Assembly: GCF_001664485.1 (NCBI RefSeq)
Contig: NZ_CP013632.1
Coordinates: forward strand, 343,834-407,833
DNA: 64,000 nucleotides
DNA from: Rhizobium sp. N324
Lineage (GTDB): Bacteria > Pseudomonadota > Alphaproteobacteria > Rhizobiales > Rhizobiaceae
Direction: 5' to 3'
This document shows, in pieces, positions 55,626-62,707 of the stretch (the first letter of the stretch is position 1; each line of letters opens with the position of its first letter). The notes beneath the pieces are model-generated. The model was not told where the DNA came from. It did no database searches and worked only from the letters and a program-made list of their open reading frames with translations. The position numbers were made by a program, and so were the translations under genes.

Positions 55626-56834
55626 TCAGGCTGCTCTTGGCTTCGGGATGCGCGGCAGGAAGATTGTCAGCAGGCCGAGTAGCGGCAGGTAGGAGCAGAT
55701 GCGGTAGACGAGGTCGATGCCGTGGGTATCGGCGAAACTGCCGAGCAGCGCCGCACCAAGCCCCCCTGCCCCGAAGGCAAAACCGAAAAAGACGCCGGCA
55801 ATCAGCCCGACGCGTCCGGGCACCAGCTCCTGGGCGAAGACGACGATTGCCGAAAAGGCCGAAGCGAAGACCAGGCCGATGACGACGCTGAGCACGCCCG
55901 TCCAGAACAGGTTCGCATAAGGCAGGAGAAGCGCGAAAGGAATGACGCCGAGGATCGAGAACCAGATGACGAAACGGGCGCCGAAGCGATCGCCGATCGG
56001 CCCGCCGAGGAACGTGCCGACGGCGACCGAGCCGAGAAAAAGGAAGAGCATCAATTGTGCCTGCTGGACGCTCAGTGCAAACTTGTCGATGACATAGAAG
56101 GTGAAATAGCTCGACACGCTGGCCATGTAGACATTTTTCGTCGCCGTCAGCAGCACGAGGATCAGCAGCGCCCAGACGACCCTGTTCTGCGGCAGCGGCA
56201 GAGCCCGGCTCACCGCCGGCCTGCTGGCGTTCTGGCGACGATGGCCGATATACCAGTTGCCGACCCAGCTCAGCACGACCATGCCGACCATGGCGATGGC
56301 GGCAAACCAGGACACGCTGTGCTGGCCGAGCGGCAGCACGATGAAGGCGGCGAGCAGCGGGCCGATCGCCTGGCCAGCATTGCCGCCGACCTGGAAAAAC
56401 GACTGCGCGAAACCGTGGCGGCCGCCGGAGGCAAGACGGGCGACGCGCGAGGATTCCGGATGGAAGACCGCCGAGCCGAATCCGATCAGGCTGGCGGCGA
56501 GCAGCAGCAGGGCGAAGCTGCCGGCATTGCCGAGCAGGATGAGGCCGCAAAAGGTGCTCGCCATGCCGACCGGCAGCGAATAGGGCATCGGCCAGCGGTC
56601 GGTGACGATGCCGACCAGCGGCTGCAGCAGTGATGCCGTGACCTGGAACGTCATGGTGAGGAGGCCGATCTGGACGAAATTGAGATCGTAGTTCGCCTTG
56701 AACAGCGGATAGAGCGAGGCGAGCAGCGACTGCATGATGTCGTTCAGCATGTGGCAGAAGCTGACCGCCACCAGGATGGACATTGTTGTCTTTTCGAAAC
56801 GGGGCGCGCGCTCGGCAACGGTTGCCATGGACAT
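55626..56834 (-). CDS. MFS transporter, Fsr (fosmidomycin resistance) type
   Basis: Twelve-segment major facilitator protein of 402 residues, with the Fsr-typical start SFCHMLNDIMQSLLASLYPLFK, the loop 2-3 motif GIVTDRWP and FHPESSRVARLASGG in the middle of the first half. Family members export fosmidomycin or related toxic compounds. The start may be at 56834 or two codons later. It faces the XRE regulator across a 350-base divergent region. Confidence 0.9.
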   Translation of the reverse strand: MSMATVAERAPRFEKTTMSILVAVSFCHMLNDIMQSLLASLYPLFKANYDLNFVQIGLLTMTFQVTASLLQPLVGIVTDRWPMPYSLPVGMASTFCGLILLGNAGSFALLLLAASLIGFGSAVFHPESSRVARLASGGRHGFAQSFFQVGGNAGQAIGPLLAAFIVLPLGQHSVSWFAAIAMVGMVVLSWVGNWYIGHRRQNASRPAVSRALPLPQNRVVWALLILVLLTATKNVYMASVSSYFTFYVIDKFALSVQQAQLMLFLFLGSVAVGTFLGGPIGDRFGARFVIWFSILGVIPFALLLPYANLFWTGVLSVVIGLVFASAFSAIVVFAQELVPGRVGLIAGVFFGFAFGAGGLGAALLGSFADTHGIDLVYRICSYLPLLGLLTIFLPRIPKPRAA

Positions 56835-57184
56835 TTCTCCTGGACGGCCCGGATGGTTGCCGTGCCGCGTCGCTTTGTTCGATGGATTTCGGGCGATCGG
56901 GGCTGGGGAAGATGATCAAGCGGCGGTCGCTTATGTGCATTTAGCGTAAGGCGGGAGCCAATTACAGCCCAGTTCCATCCGGATCGGTACGCCTTTTGTT
57001 CGATTTGCCCTTTTGCCGCTAAATTTTGCTTCGCTTCATCTCTTGCCGGACAAGGGTTTTCCTACCACACTCGGTTGCGATCAGCATATATATAGTATGC
57101 GATGTGAAAACAAACATGGAAAACCGAGGCGGGGAATACTACAGCTGCGCTGATTGAAAATGCGATCGAGGCTGAAAAAACGCG
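56835..57184. promoter_or_regulatory. Divergent intergenic region between the MFS gene and the XRE regulator
   Basis: A 350-base stretch with no supported gene. The part near 57080-57120 is AT-rich (GCATATATATAGTATGCG), with GCATA...TATGC arms flanking TATATAG, and could be a promoter with an overlapping inverted repeat for the regulator gene. No known operator was recognised. Confidence 0.4.
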
Positions 57185-57643
57185 ATGAATGTCAAGACAC
57201 CGAATGCAATAGACGGCTATGTCGGAGCGCGCATTAGAATGCGCCGGCAGTTGCTCGGGATGAGCCAGGAACGGCTTGCCGAGCAGATCGGCGTGACCTT
57301 TCAGCAGGTTCAGAAATACGAGAAGGGCATCAATCGAATCGGCGCGAGCCGTCTGCAGCGAATCGCCGACGTGCTTCACACGTCGCCGAGCTTCTTCTTC
57401 GAGCAGGAAAATTCCGAGCCGTTGACGTTGCAAGGTCTGGATCTGCCCGCAAATACCGATCCGGTCGCCGAATTCCTGCGAACGAAAGAGGGTTTGGTGC
57501 TCAACCGCGCCTTTCTGAAGATCGCCGACCGGAATATCCGTGAAACGATCATCCAGTTGGTGAAGGCGATGGCGCAGGCGGAAAGCGGCGGTGTAACATT
57601 GGGTGTCCCTGTCGTGGATATCGCCCTTCCGCTCGGAGAATAG
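57185..57643 (+). CDS. XRE-family helix-turn-helix regulator
   Basis: A 152-residue regulator. The Cro/CI-type HTH covers residues about 12-66 (VGARIRMRRQLLGMSQERLAEQ, then GVTFQQVQKYEKGINRIGASRL). The C-terminal half is of a type frequent in rhizobial HTH proteins and has no known ligand. It lies 27 bases before the large TPR regulator gene in the same direction, so the two may be co-transcribed. Confidence 0.9.
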   Translation: MNVKTPNAIDGYVGARIRMRRQLLGMSQERLAEQIGVTFQQVQKYEKGINRIGASRLQRIADVLHTSPSFFFEQENSEPLTLQGLDLPANTDPVAEFLRTKEGLVLNRAFLKIADRNIRETIIQLVKAMAQAESGGVTLGVPVVDIALPLGE

Positions 57644-57670
57644 TCAGGCATACCGGCAGGCACTATCCGC

Positions 57671-59635
57671 ATGAAGCTCAGGCTCGAGTCATTTGGCGAG
57701 TTGCGACTGATCGACCCGGCAGGGCGACCGGCGGCGTTCCCGGAAAAAGGCCTGCTGGCGATTTGTTATCTGCTGGATCGTGATCTGCGGGACGGAGCCG
57801 GGAGCGAATATCCGCGCTCGGCGCTGGCGCGGTTCTTGTGGGACAGCCATGACAATTCTGACATCATGGCCAACCTGCGTAAGACGATATCGCGCATTCA
57901 GACGCGTCAGACCGAGCTCGGCGCCGAGCTTCTGGCCTTCACGGCGACCGGTGTGCGGGTCAGGCCGGATGCCTTTTCTGGAGATCTCTTCGAATTTGCC
58001 AACCCCGAAGGCGAAGGCGCCCTTGGAAAGCTGCAGCGGCTGGTTGCCATCCTTCGCCAGGATTTCCTGGCTGGGCTCAGCGACCAAAGCGCCAGTACGC
58101 GGCAATGGATCGCCGGCCAGCGCGACCGGCACATGGCAGTCCTGGTGGATGCGCTGAAAACGGCGCTGCCGATGGCGCGGTCGCAGGAGGATGTGAGCCT
58201 GATCAAGGAGGCGGCGCTCAGGATTTTCCGCGAGGCACCGGATGACGAAAATATTCGTCGTATCCTCCTCGAGGCTTATGAGTCCGAAGGACAGCTGGAG
58301 AAAGCCCGCCGGCTTTTCGAGACGAGCAGACATGAGCTGGAAAGCGCAATCGATATCGGCCTTGACGTCCAGGCGCTGGGAGAGGTCCGCAGGATTTTTG
58401 CCGGCGGTCAACCGCCACAGAGCTTTGCGGTGCCGCTCACCGACGGCGGCGTTCGGGTTCCTGGTCCCCTACCCCGTGGGCCCCTGCCCCGTCTGGTGCT
58501 GCTGCCGCCGGGCGGGACGGATGTGATCGGTGCCTTGCCGATGCTTTCCGAGGCGCTGATCGAGGACGTGACCATCGGCCTTTGCGCGCTGAATACGGTT
58601 TCGGTGGTGGCGCCCCATACAGCCGCCCGCATCGCAGGCAATGCCGACAAGGCGGAACTGATCCAGCGCCATTCGATTTCATATGTTCTCGACACGAGGC
58701 TTTCCAATAGCGCGGGCGTCCCTGCGCTCTTTGTCCAACTGATCCATGCCGACAGCGATGAGGTCATCTGGGCCGAGCGTTTCAGCCTCGAGAAATACGA
58801 ATTGATAAGCCACCGGCGCGACATCGCGCGGCAGATTGCCAGAGAGCTTGCCGGCCAGGTCCGCCGGCATGAAACCATGCGCGATTCCTTCGAGGGTAAT
58901 TCAGCCGCCTATCACAGCTACCTTCTCGGTCTGCGGGATGTGAAGCGGCTCGCCCTCCCCGACGTGCGCCGCTCCCGAAAGGCTTTCCGTGAGGCGCTTC
59001 AACACAGCGCACATTTCGCCCCCGCTCTCAGCGGATTGTCGCGCACGTTTCTCGTCGAGTGGCTGCTGACGGCACGCGGCGATAGTCAATTGCTTGGGCT
59101 TGCGGAGGACTATGCGAACCGGGCGATCGTCGCCGATCCTTCGTTTGCGGCCGGCTTTCGTGAACTCGGCGTTGCCAAGCTCTATCTCGGCGACCTTGAT
59201 GAAAGCGTCCTGGCATTGAAGCTCGCGGAAGAGCTGAGCCCGCATTATGCCGACGGCATTGCGAGTTATGCCGATACGCTCGTCCATGCGTCGCGCCCTG
59301 CCGATGCACTGGCCAAGATCGAGCGAGCCATTTCGCTCAACCCGCTGAGCCCGACCGACTATCTATGGACGGCGGCGGGGGCGAATTTCGCCCTCGGCCA
59401 TTATGCCGAGGCGCTGGAGCAGATCTCCATAATGGACGACCGCACACCGGCCGACCGGCTTTCGGCTGCCTGCTGGGCCATGCTCGGCGATGCGAAAAAC
59501 GCGCGTATCTATATGCGCAAGGTGCGCGCGATCTATCCGGATTTCGATGTCGATAAATGGCTTTCGGTCGTCCCCTTCAAGGAGCAATGGCAGAAGGAAC
59601 AGTATCGCGAAGCGTTGCGCAGGGCCGGCTTCTGA
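57671..59635 (+). CDS. SARP/BTAD-like large regulator with TPR repeats
   Basis: A 654-residue protein. The N-terminal 100 residues (LRLESFGELRLIDPAGRPAAFPEKGLLAICYLL, ALARFLWD, ANLRKTISRI) resemble the winged helix of SARP-type activators, where target-gene domains open with a strand-rich platform. Residues about 110-250 match the helical BTAD-type repeat region (ENIRRILLEAYESEGQLEKARRLFETSRHEL). A middle alpha/beta section (PRLVLLPPGG to VIWAERFSLEKYEL) resembles that of adenylate-cyclase-like TPR regulators, and TPR-like helices fill 410-640. I do not know its targets. There is no membrane segment. Confidence 0.7.
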   Translation: MKLRLESFGELRLIDPAGRPAAFPEKGLLAICYLLDRDLRDGAGSEYPRSALARFLWDSHDNSDIMANLRKTISRIQTRQTELGAELLAFTATGVRVRPDAFSGDLFEFANPEGEGALGKLQRLVAILRQDFLAGLSDQSASTRQWIAGQRDRHMAVLVDALKTALPMARSQEDVSLIKEAALRIFREAPDDENIRRILLEAYESEGQLEKARRLFETSRHELESAIDIGLDVQALGEVRRIFAGGQPPQSFAVPLTDGGVRVPGPLPRGPLPRLVLLPPGGTDVIGALPMLSEALIEDVTIGLCALNTVSVVAPHTAARIAGNADKAELIQRHSISYVLDTRLSNSAGVPALFVQLIHADSDEVIWAERFSLEKYELISHRRDIARQIARELAGQVRRHETMRDSFEGNSAAYHSYLLGLRDVKRLALPDVRRSRKAFREALQHSAHFAPALSGLSRTFLVEWLLTARGDSQLLGLAEDYANRAIVADPSFAAGFRELGVAKLYLGDLDESVLALKLAEELSPHYADGIASYADTLVHASRPADALAKIERAISLNPLSPTDYLWTAAGANFALGHYAEALEQISIMDDRTPADRLSAACWAMLGDAKNARIYMRKVRAIYPDFDVDKWLSVVPFKEQWQKEQYREALRRAGF

Positions 59636-59743
59636 CGTTGGGAAGATCCTGTCACGCCTGTGTCACGCGCGCCTTTCGTTCAAGAGGATTAAACTGTTTC
59701 TCTGCCGGCACCCGCCGGCAAGGGAAGCCGGAGAATTCTTAAG

Positions 59744-59983
59744 ATGCAAGACGCAGCCGAAGCAACGATCGCGCCGAAAAGTGACGAAGAACTCAAGGAG
59801 CTAGTATCGCTCGCCAGGCTCGTTGCCTATGCTCGTGAGAATGCCAGAGACCTGAACGCCGAATTCTCTGCCTATTGCCTGGACCTTGCGCTCGGCGCCC
59901 TGCTGCAGGATCTCGACAGAAGCGGCGTATCCCTTTCCCCCGAAAGCGGCCAGGACAGTAGCCTGCTCGGCACACGGCACTGA
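59744..59983 (+). CDS. Small protein of unknown function
   Basis: A 79-residue acidic, largely helical protein (DEELKELVSLARLVAYARENARDLNAEF) with no recognised domain. The frame uses codons like its neighbours. GGGAAGCCGGAGAA stands upstream of the ATG. It lies between the TPR regulator and repA in the same direction, about 265 bases before repA. Confidence 0.6.
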   Translation: MQDAAEATIAPKSDEELKELVSLARLVAYARENARDLNAEFSAYCLDLALGALLQDLDRSGVSLSPESGQDSSLLGTRH

Positions 59984-60146
59984 AGATCTCGGAGCGCGGC
60001 GCGCATCGATATATCGATTCCTGCTTATTGCGATCGGCTATGATGCCTATGCCGTCTCGATTCGGCCCGTCGGACGCGATTGCTGCGGGGAGCCCGCCAC
60101 CGGCGGTGCATCCCAAGCCTTTGAAAAAGATTGGACAACCCAGCGG

Positions 60147-60165
60147 TAGGGTATTGTTAACCCTA
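60147..60165. promoter_or_regulatory. Inverted repeat upstream of repA
   Basis: TAGGGT-N7-ACCCTA is a perfect inverted repeat (6-base arms) about 85 bases before the repA start, in an otherwise gene-free 265-base region (59984-60248). RepA and RepB of this replicon class repress their own operon from sites here. Candidate operator. Confidence 0.4.
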
Positions 60166-60196
60166 TTTGCCTTGCCACCCCTCCAGAATCGGCGCT

Positions 60197-60237
60197 AAAT
60201 GCGGTTTCAAAGCTCGCAGGGCTTTTAAATCGCATTT
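60197..60237 (+). promoter_or_regulatory. Large dyad in the repA leader
   Basis: AAATGCGGTTTCAAAGC at 60197-60213 and GCTTTTAAATCGCATTT at 60221-60237 are complementary over 17 positions with one G-T pair and one C-T mismatch, around a 7-base loop. It ends 11 bases before the repA ATG, so an RNA hairpin would cover the ribosome-binding region; as DNA it is a long operator-like dyad. Long dyads at the repA promoter are known in other repABC plasmids. Confidence 0.6.
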
Positions 60238-60248
60238 TCGAGATTTCC

Positions 60249-61463
60249 ATGAATATGGCACCGCAGATAGAAAAAGCAATTTCCGATGTAGACCAGTTGA
60301 TCATTGGTCAGGCGCAGGAGCTATCCGATAAGCTGAAGCAGCATCGACTCGAAATGTTTCCGCCGCGCGCGCTGAAGGGCCTCAGGGAATTTCAGCTGGC
60401 TGAAGCGGCGCGTTTTCTCGGCGTGACCAGCGGCTATCTGCGCAATCTGTCGCTGGAAGGCAAGGGCGCCCTTCCCCAGGTCACACCGTCGGGCCGCCGG
60501 TCCTATACGGCCGAGCAGATGGAAGAGATGCGCACCTTCCTGGAGCACAATGCCCGCGCCGGAACGCATTATATGCGTCACCGCCAAGGTGGCGAACATC
60601 TCCAGGTCGTTGCCGTCGTCAACTTCAAGGGCGGCAGCGGCAAGACCACAAGTGCCGCGCATCTTGCCCAGCACCTTGCCCTGACCGGCCACCGTGTGCT
60701 TGCCGTCGACCTCGACCCGCAGGCGTCTCTCTCCGCTATCCACGGCTTTCAGCCAGAATTCGACGTCAACGAGAACGAGACGCTCTACGCCGCCATTCGC
60801 TATGACGATCAGCGGAGGCCGCTCCGAGAGATCATCCGGCCAACGAATTTCCCGAACCTGCATCTGGTGCCGGGCAATCTCGAACTGATGGAATTCGAGC
60901 ATGATACGCCGCGCGTGCTTGCTCAGGGCAAGGCGGGCGACTATGGGCGCGTCTTCTTTGCGCGGCTGGACGAGGCGCTGTCCTCTGTCGCCGACGACTA
61001 CGATGTCGTCATCATCGACTGCCCTCCCCAGCTTGGCTTTTTGACGATGAGCGCCATTTGCGGCGCAACGGCGGTTCTGATCACCGTGCATCCTCAGATG
61101 CTCGATGTCATGTCGATGTGCCAGTTTCTGCAGATGCTCGGCGAAGTGCTGAATACGCTGAAAGGCGCCGGCGGTAACATGAACCTCGACTGGCTGCGTT
61201 ATCTGGTCACTCGCTATGACCCGCAGGACGGGCCGCAGACGCAGATGGTCGCTTTCATGCGTTCGATGTTCAAAAACCATGTGCTGACCAACCCGATGTT
61301 GCGCAGCGTTGCGATCTCGGATGCGGCAATGACCAATCAGACACTTTACGAGGTCGAGCGGAGCCAGTTCACCCGCGCCACCTATGACCGCGCCATGGAG
61401 GCGATGGATGCCGTCAACAATGAGATCGGCGATCTCATTCACAAGGCCTGGGGGCGGAAATGA
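60249..61463 (+). CDS. repA: RepA, ParA-type plasmid partition ATPase
   Basis: Walker-type partition ATPase, 404 residues, which with RepB segregates the replicon and represses the operon. An N-terminal HTH-like region (LREFQLAEAARFLGVTSGYLRNLSLEG) precedes the deviant Walker A KGGSGKTT near residue 128, with DLDPQASLSAIHG and VIIDCPPQLG following. Length is normal for the family. First gene of repABC, after a long dyad in the leader. Confidence 0.97.
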   Translation: MNMAPQIEKAISDVDQLIIGQAQELSDKLKQHRLEMFPPRALKGLREFQLAEAARFLGVTSGYLRNLSLEGKGALPQVTPSGRRSYTAEQMEEMRTFLEHNARAGTHYMRHRQGGEHLQVVAVVNFKGGSGKTTSAAHLAQHLALTGHRVLAVDLDPQASLSAIHGFQPEFDVNENETLYAAIRYDDQRRPLREIIRPTNFPNLHLVPGNLELMEFEHDTPRVLAQGKAGDYGRVFFARLDEALSSVADDYDVVIIDCPPQLGFLTMSAICGATAVLITVHPQMLDVMSMCQFLQMLGEVLNTLKGAGGNMNLDWLRYLVTRYDPQDGPQTQMVAFMRSMFKNHVLTNPMLRSVAISDAAMTNQTLYEVERSQFTRATYDRAMEAMDAVNNEIGDLIHKAWGRK

Positions 61464-61470
61464 CCGAGAA

Positions 61471-61486
61471 GTTTACTGCGGTAAAC
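61471..61486. other. parS-like palindrome, copy 1 (repA-repB gap)
   Basis: GTTTACTGCGGTAAAC is a 16-bp palindrome except at one central pair, of the GTTNNC-GC-GNNAAC type bound by RepB in repABC plasmids. It lies in the 42-base gap between repA and repB. A second identical copy is inside repB. Confidence 0.8.
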
Positions 61487-61505
61487 CGGGGCGAGGAGCT
61501 GGCTG

Positions 61506-62558
61506 ATGGCGCGTAAGAATCTCCTCTCGGGCCTGATGGACGATTCCAAGAAGTTTACTGCGGTAAACAATGAGGACGAGCCGCACCAAAGGGACGAGAA
61601 ACAGCAGATCACCTATAAAGGGATCGGCGCTCTTGGAGCCGTCACGCGCAGTATCGATGCGCTGGCCGCCAAGGCAGATGCGGCCAAAGCGATCGAGGAG
61701 AAGCTGGCGACCGGCGAGACGGTGATTGATCTCGACCCTGCGCTGATCGAAGATTCGTTCGTCACGGACCGGCTGGCGCATGCCGACGAACAGTTTCGCG
61801 AATTGGTCGAGGCGATCCGGCTGCGCGGTCAGGATTCGCCAATCCTCGTCCGCCCGCATCCGGAGAAGGACGGCCGGTATCAGATCGCCTTCGGCCATCG
61901 TCGCGCCCGCGCCGCCAAAGAACTCGGCAGGCCTGTCCGCGCCGTCGTCAAGAAACTTGACGATCGCGACCATGTCATCGCGCAGGGCCAGGAGAATTCG
62001 GCGCGCGCCGATCTCTCTTTCATCGAGAGGACGATGTTCGCCGACAAGCTCGACACGTTGGGTTTCGATAGGGAAACGATCATGTCGGCGCTCAGCGCCG
62101 ACAAGACGACGGTTTCCAAGATGCTGTCCGTCACCAAGCGGATTCCAGCGGAAGTCCTGGCCGCCATTGGTGCGGCAAAGACCACCGGCCGTGACCGCTG
62201 GCACGACCTGTCGGTAAAATTCGAGACCGAAAACATCTCTGCCCAGGCGATCGAGTTCAGCAGGTCGGCGGAATTCGAGACGGCGGAGCCGGATGCCCGC
62301 TTCGATATGCTGGTTGCCTTCATCAATAGGCGGCAGCAACCGGCGGCATCGATCGCAGCGCCTCAGCTCGCGGCCCACGCCTGGCAGCGCAAGGACGGAG
62401 CGGTCAAGGCGAAGATCAAGGATGACGGGAAACAGTTCACCATCGCGCTGAAGGCGGAGAAGGCATCTGCCTTTGGAGCCTATATCGCCAGCAATCTGGA
62501 TCGTCTCTACGAGGCGTTCGAGAAGACACAGGATTTGACAAAGAACGGAGATCAATAA
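61506..62558 (+). CDS. repB: RepB, ParB-type partition protein
   Basis: Centromere-binding partition protein, 350 residues. The ParB/Sulfiredoxin-like N-terminal domain has the conserved QDSPILVRPHPEKDGRYQIAFGHRRARAAKELG (GHRR box), followed by the HTH region (DRETIMSALSADKTTVSKMLSV). The C-terminal part is the dimerisation region. Codons 16-21 encode the second parS-like sequence, so that the site is part of the gene. Typical length for RepB. Confidence 0.96.
   Translation: MARKNLLSGLMDDSKKFTAVNNEDEPHQRDEKQQITYKGIGALGAVTRSIDALAAKADAAKAIEEKLATGETVIDLDPALIEDSFVTDRLAHADEQFRELVEAIRLRGQDSPILVRPHPEKDGRYQIAFGHRRARAAKELGRPVRAVVKKLDDRDHVIAQGQENSARADLSFIERTMFADKLDTLGFDRETIMSALSADKTTVSKMLSVTKRIPAEVLAAIGAAKTTGRDRWHDLSVKFETENISAQAIEFSRSAEFETAEPDARFDMLVAFINRRQQPAASIAAPQLAAHAWQRKDGAVKAKIKDDGKQFTIALKAEKASAFGAYIASNLDRLYEAFEKTQDLTKNGDQ
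61553..61568. other. parS-like palindrome, copy 2 (inside repB)
   Basis: Second GTTTACTGCGGTAAAC, within a 20-base identity to the first copy (starting AGAAGTTTAC). It falls in the repB coding frame, 82 bases from the first copy centre to centre, about eight helical turns. RepB could bridge the two. Confidence 0.75.
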
Positions 62559-62560
62559 GC

Positions 62561-62613
62561 AAAAGAAAAGGCCCCCGAACGTTGCCGTCGCGGAAGCCCT
62601 CTCTGATCTAGAC
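62561..62613 (-). ncRNA. ctRNA, antisense counter-transcript RNA of repABC (incA)
   Basis: The repB-repC gap contains the small antisense RNA that limits RepC synthesis and sets copy number and incompatibility. On the reverse strand TTGACT (62648-62643) and GATTCT (62625-62620) form a promoter with a 17-base spacer. The RNA of about 53 bases ends in a hairpin, GGCTTCCG pairing with CGGGGGCC (two G-U pairs), followed by TTTTCTTTT. The terminal GGGGGCCTTTT segment is characteristic of ctRNA_p42d-type RNAs. Confidence 0.8.
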
Positions 62614-62707
62614 ACCCAGAGAATCACATTTCCGCGAATCATAGTCAAGAGTCTTTGGCACCGAATTTGGTGAGCCGCGATCTTTTGCCTTGAAGAAGGC
62701 GAAGACA

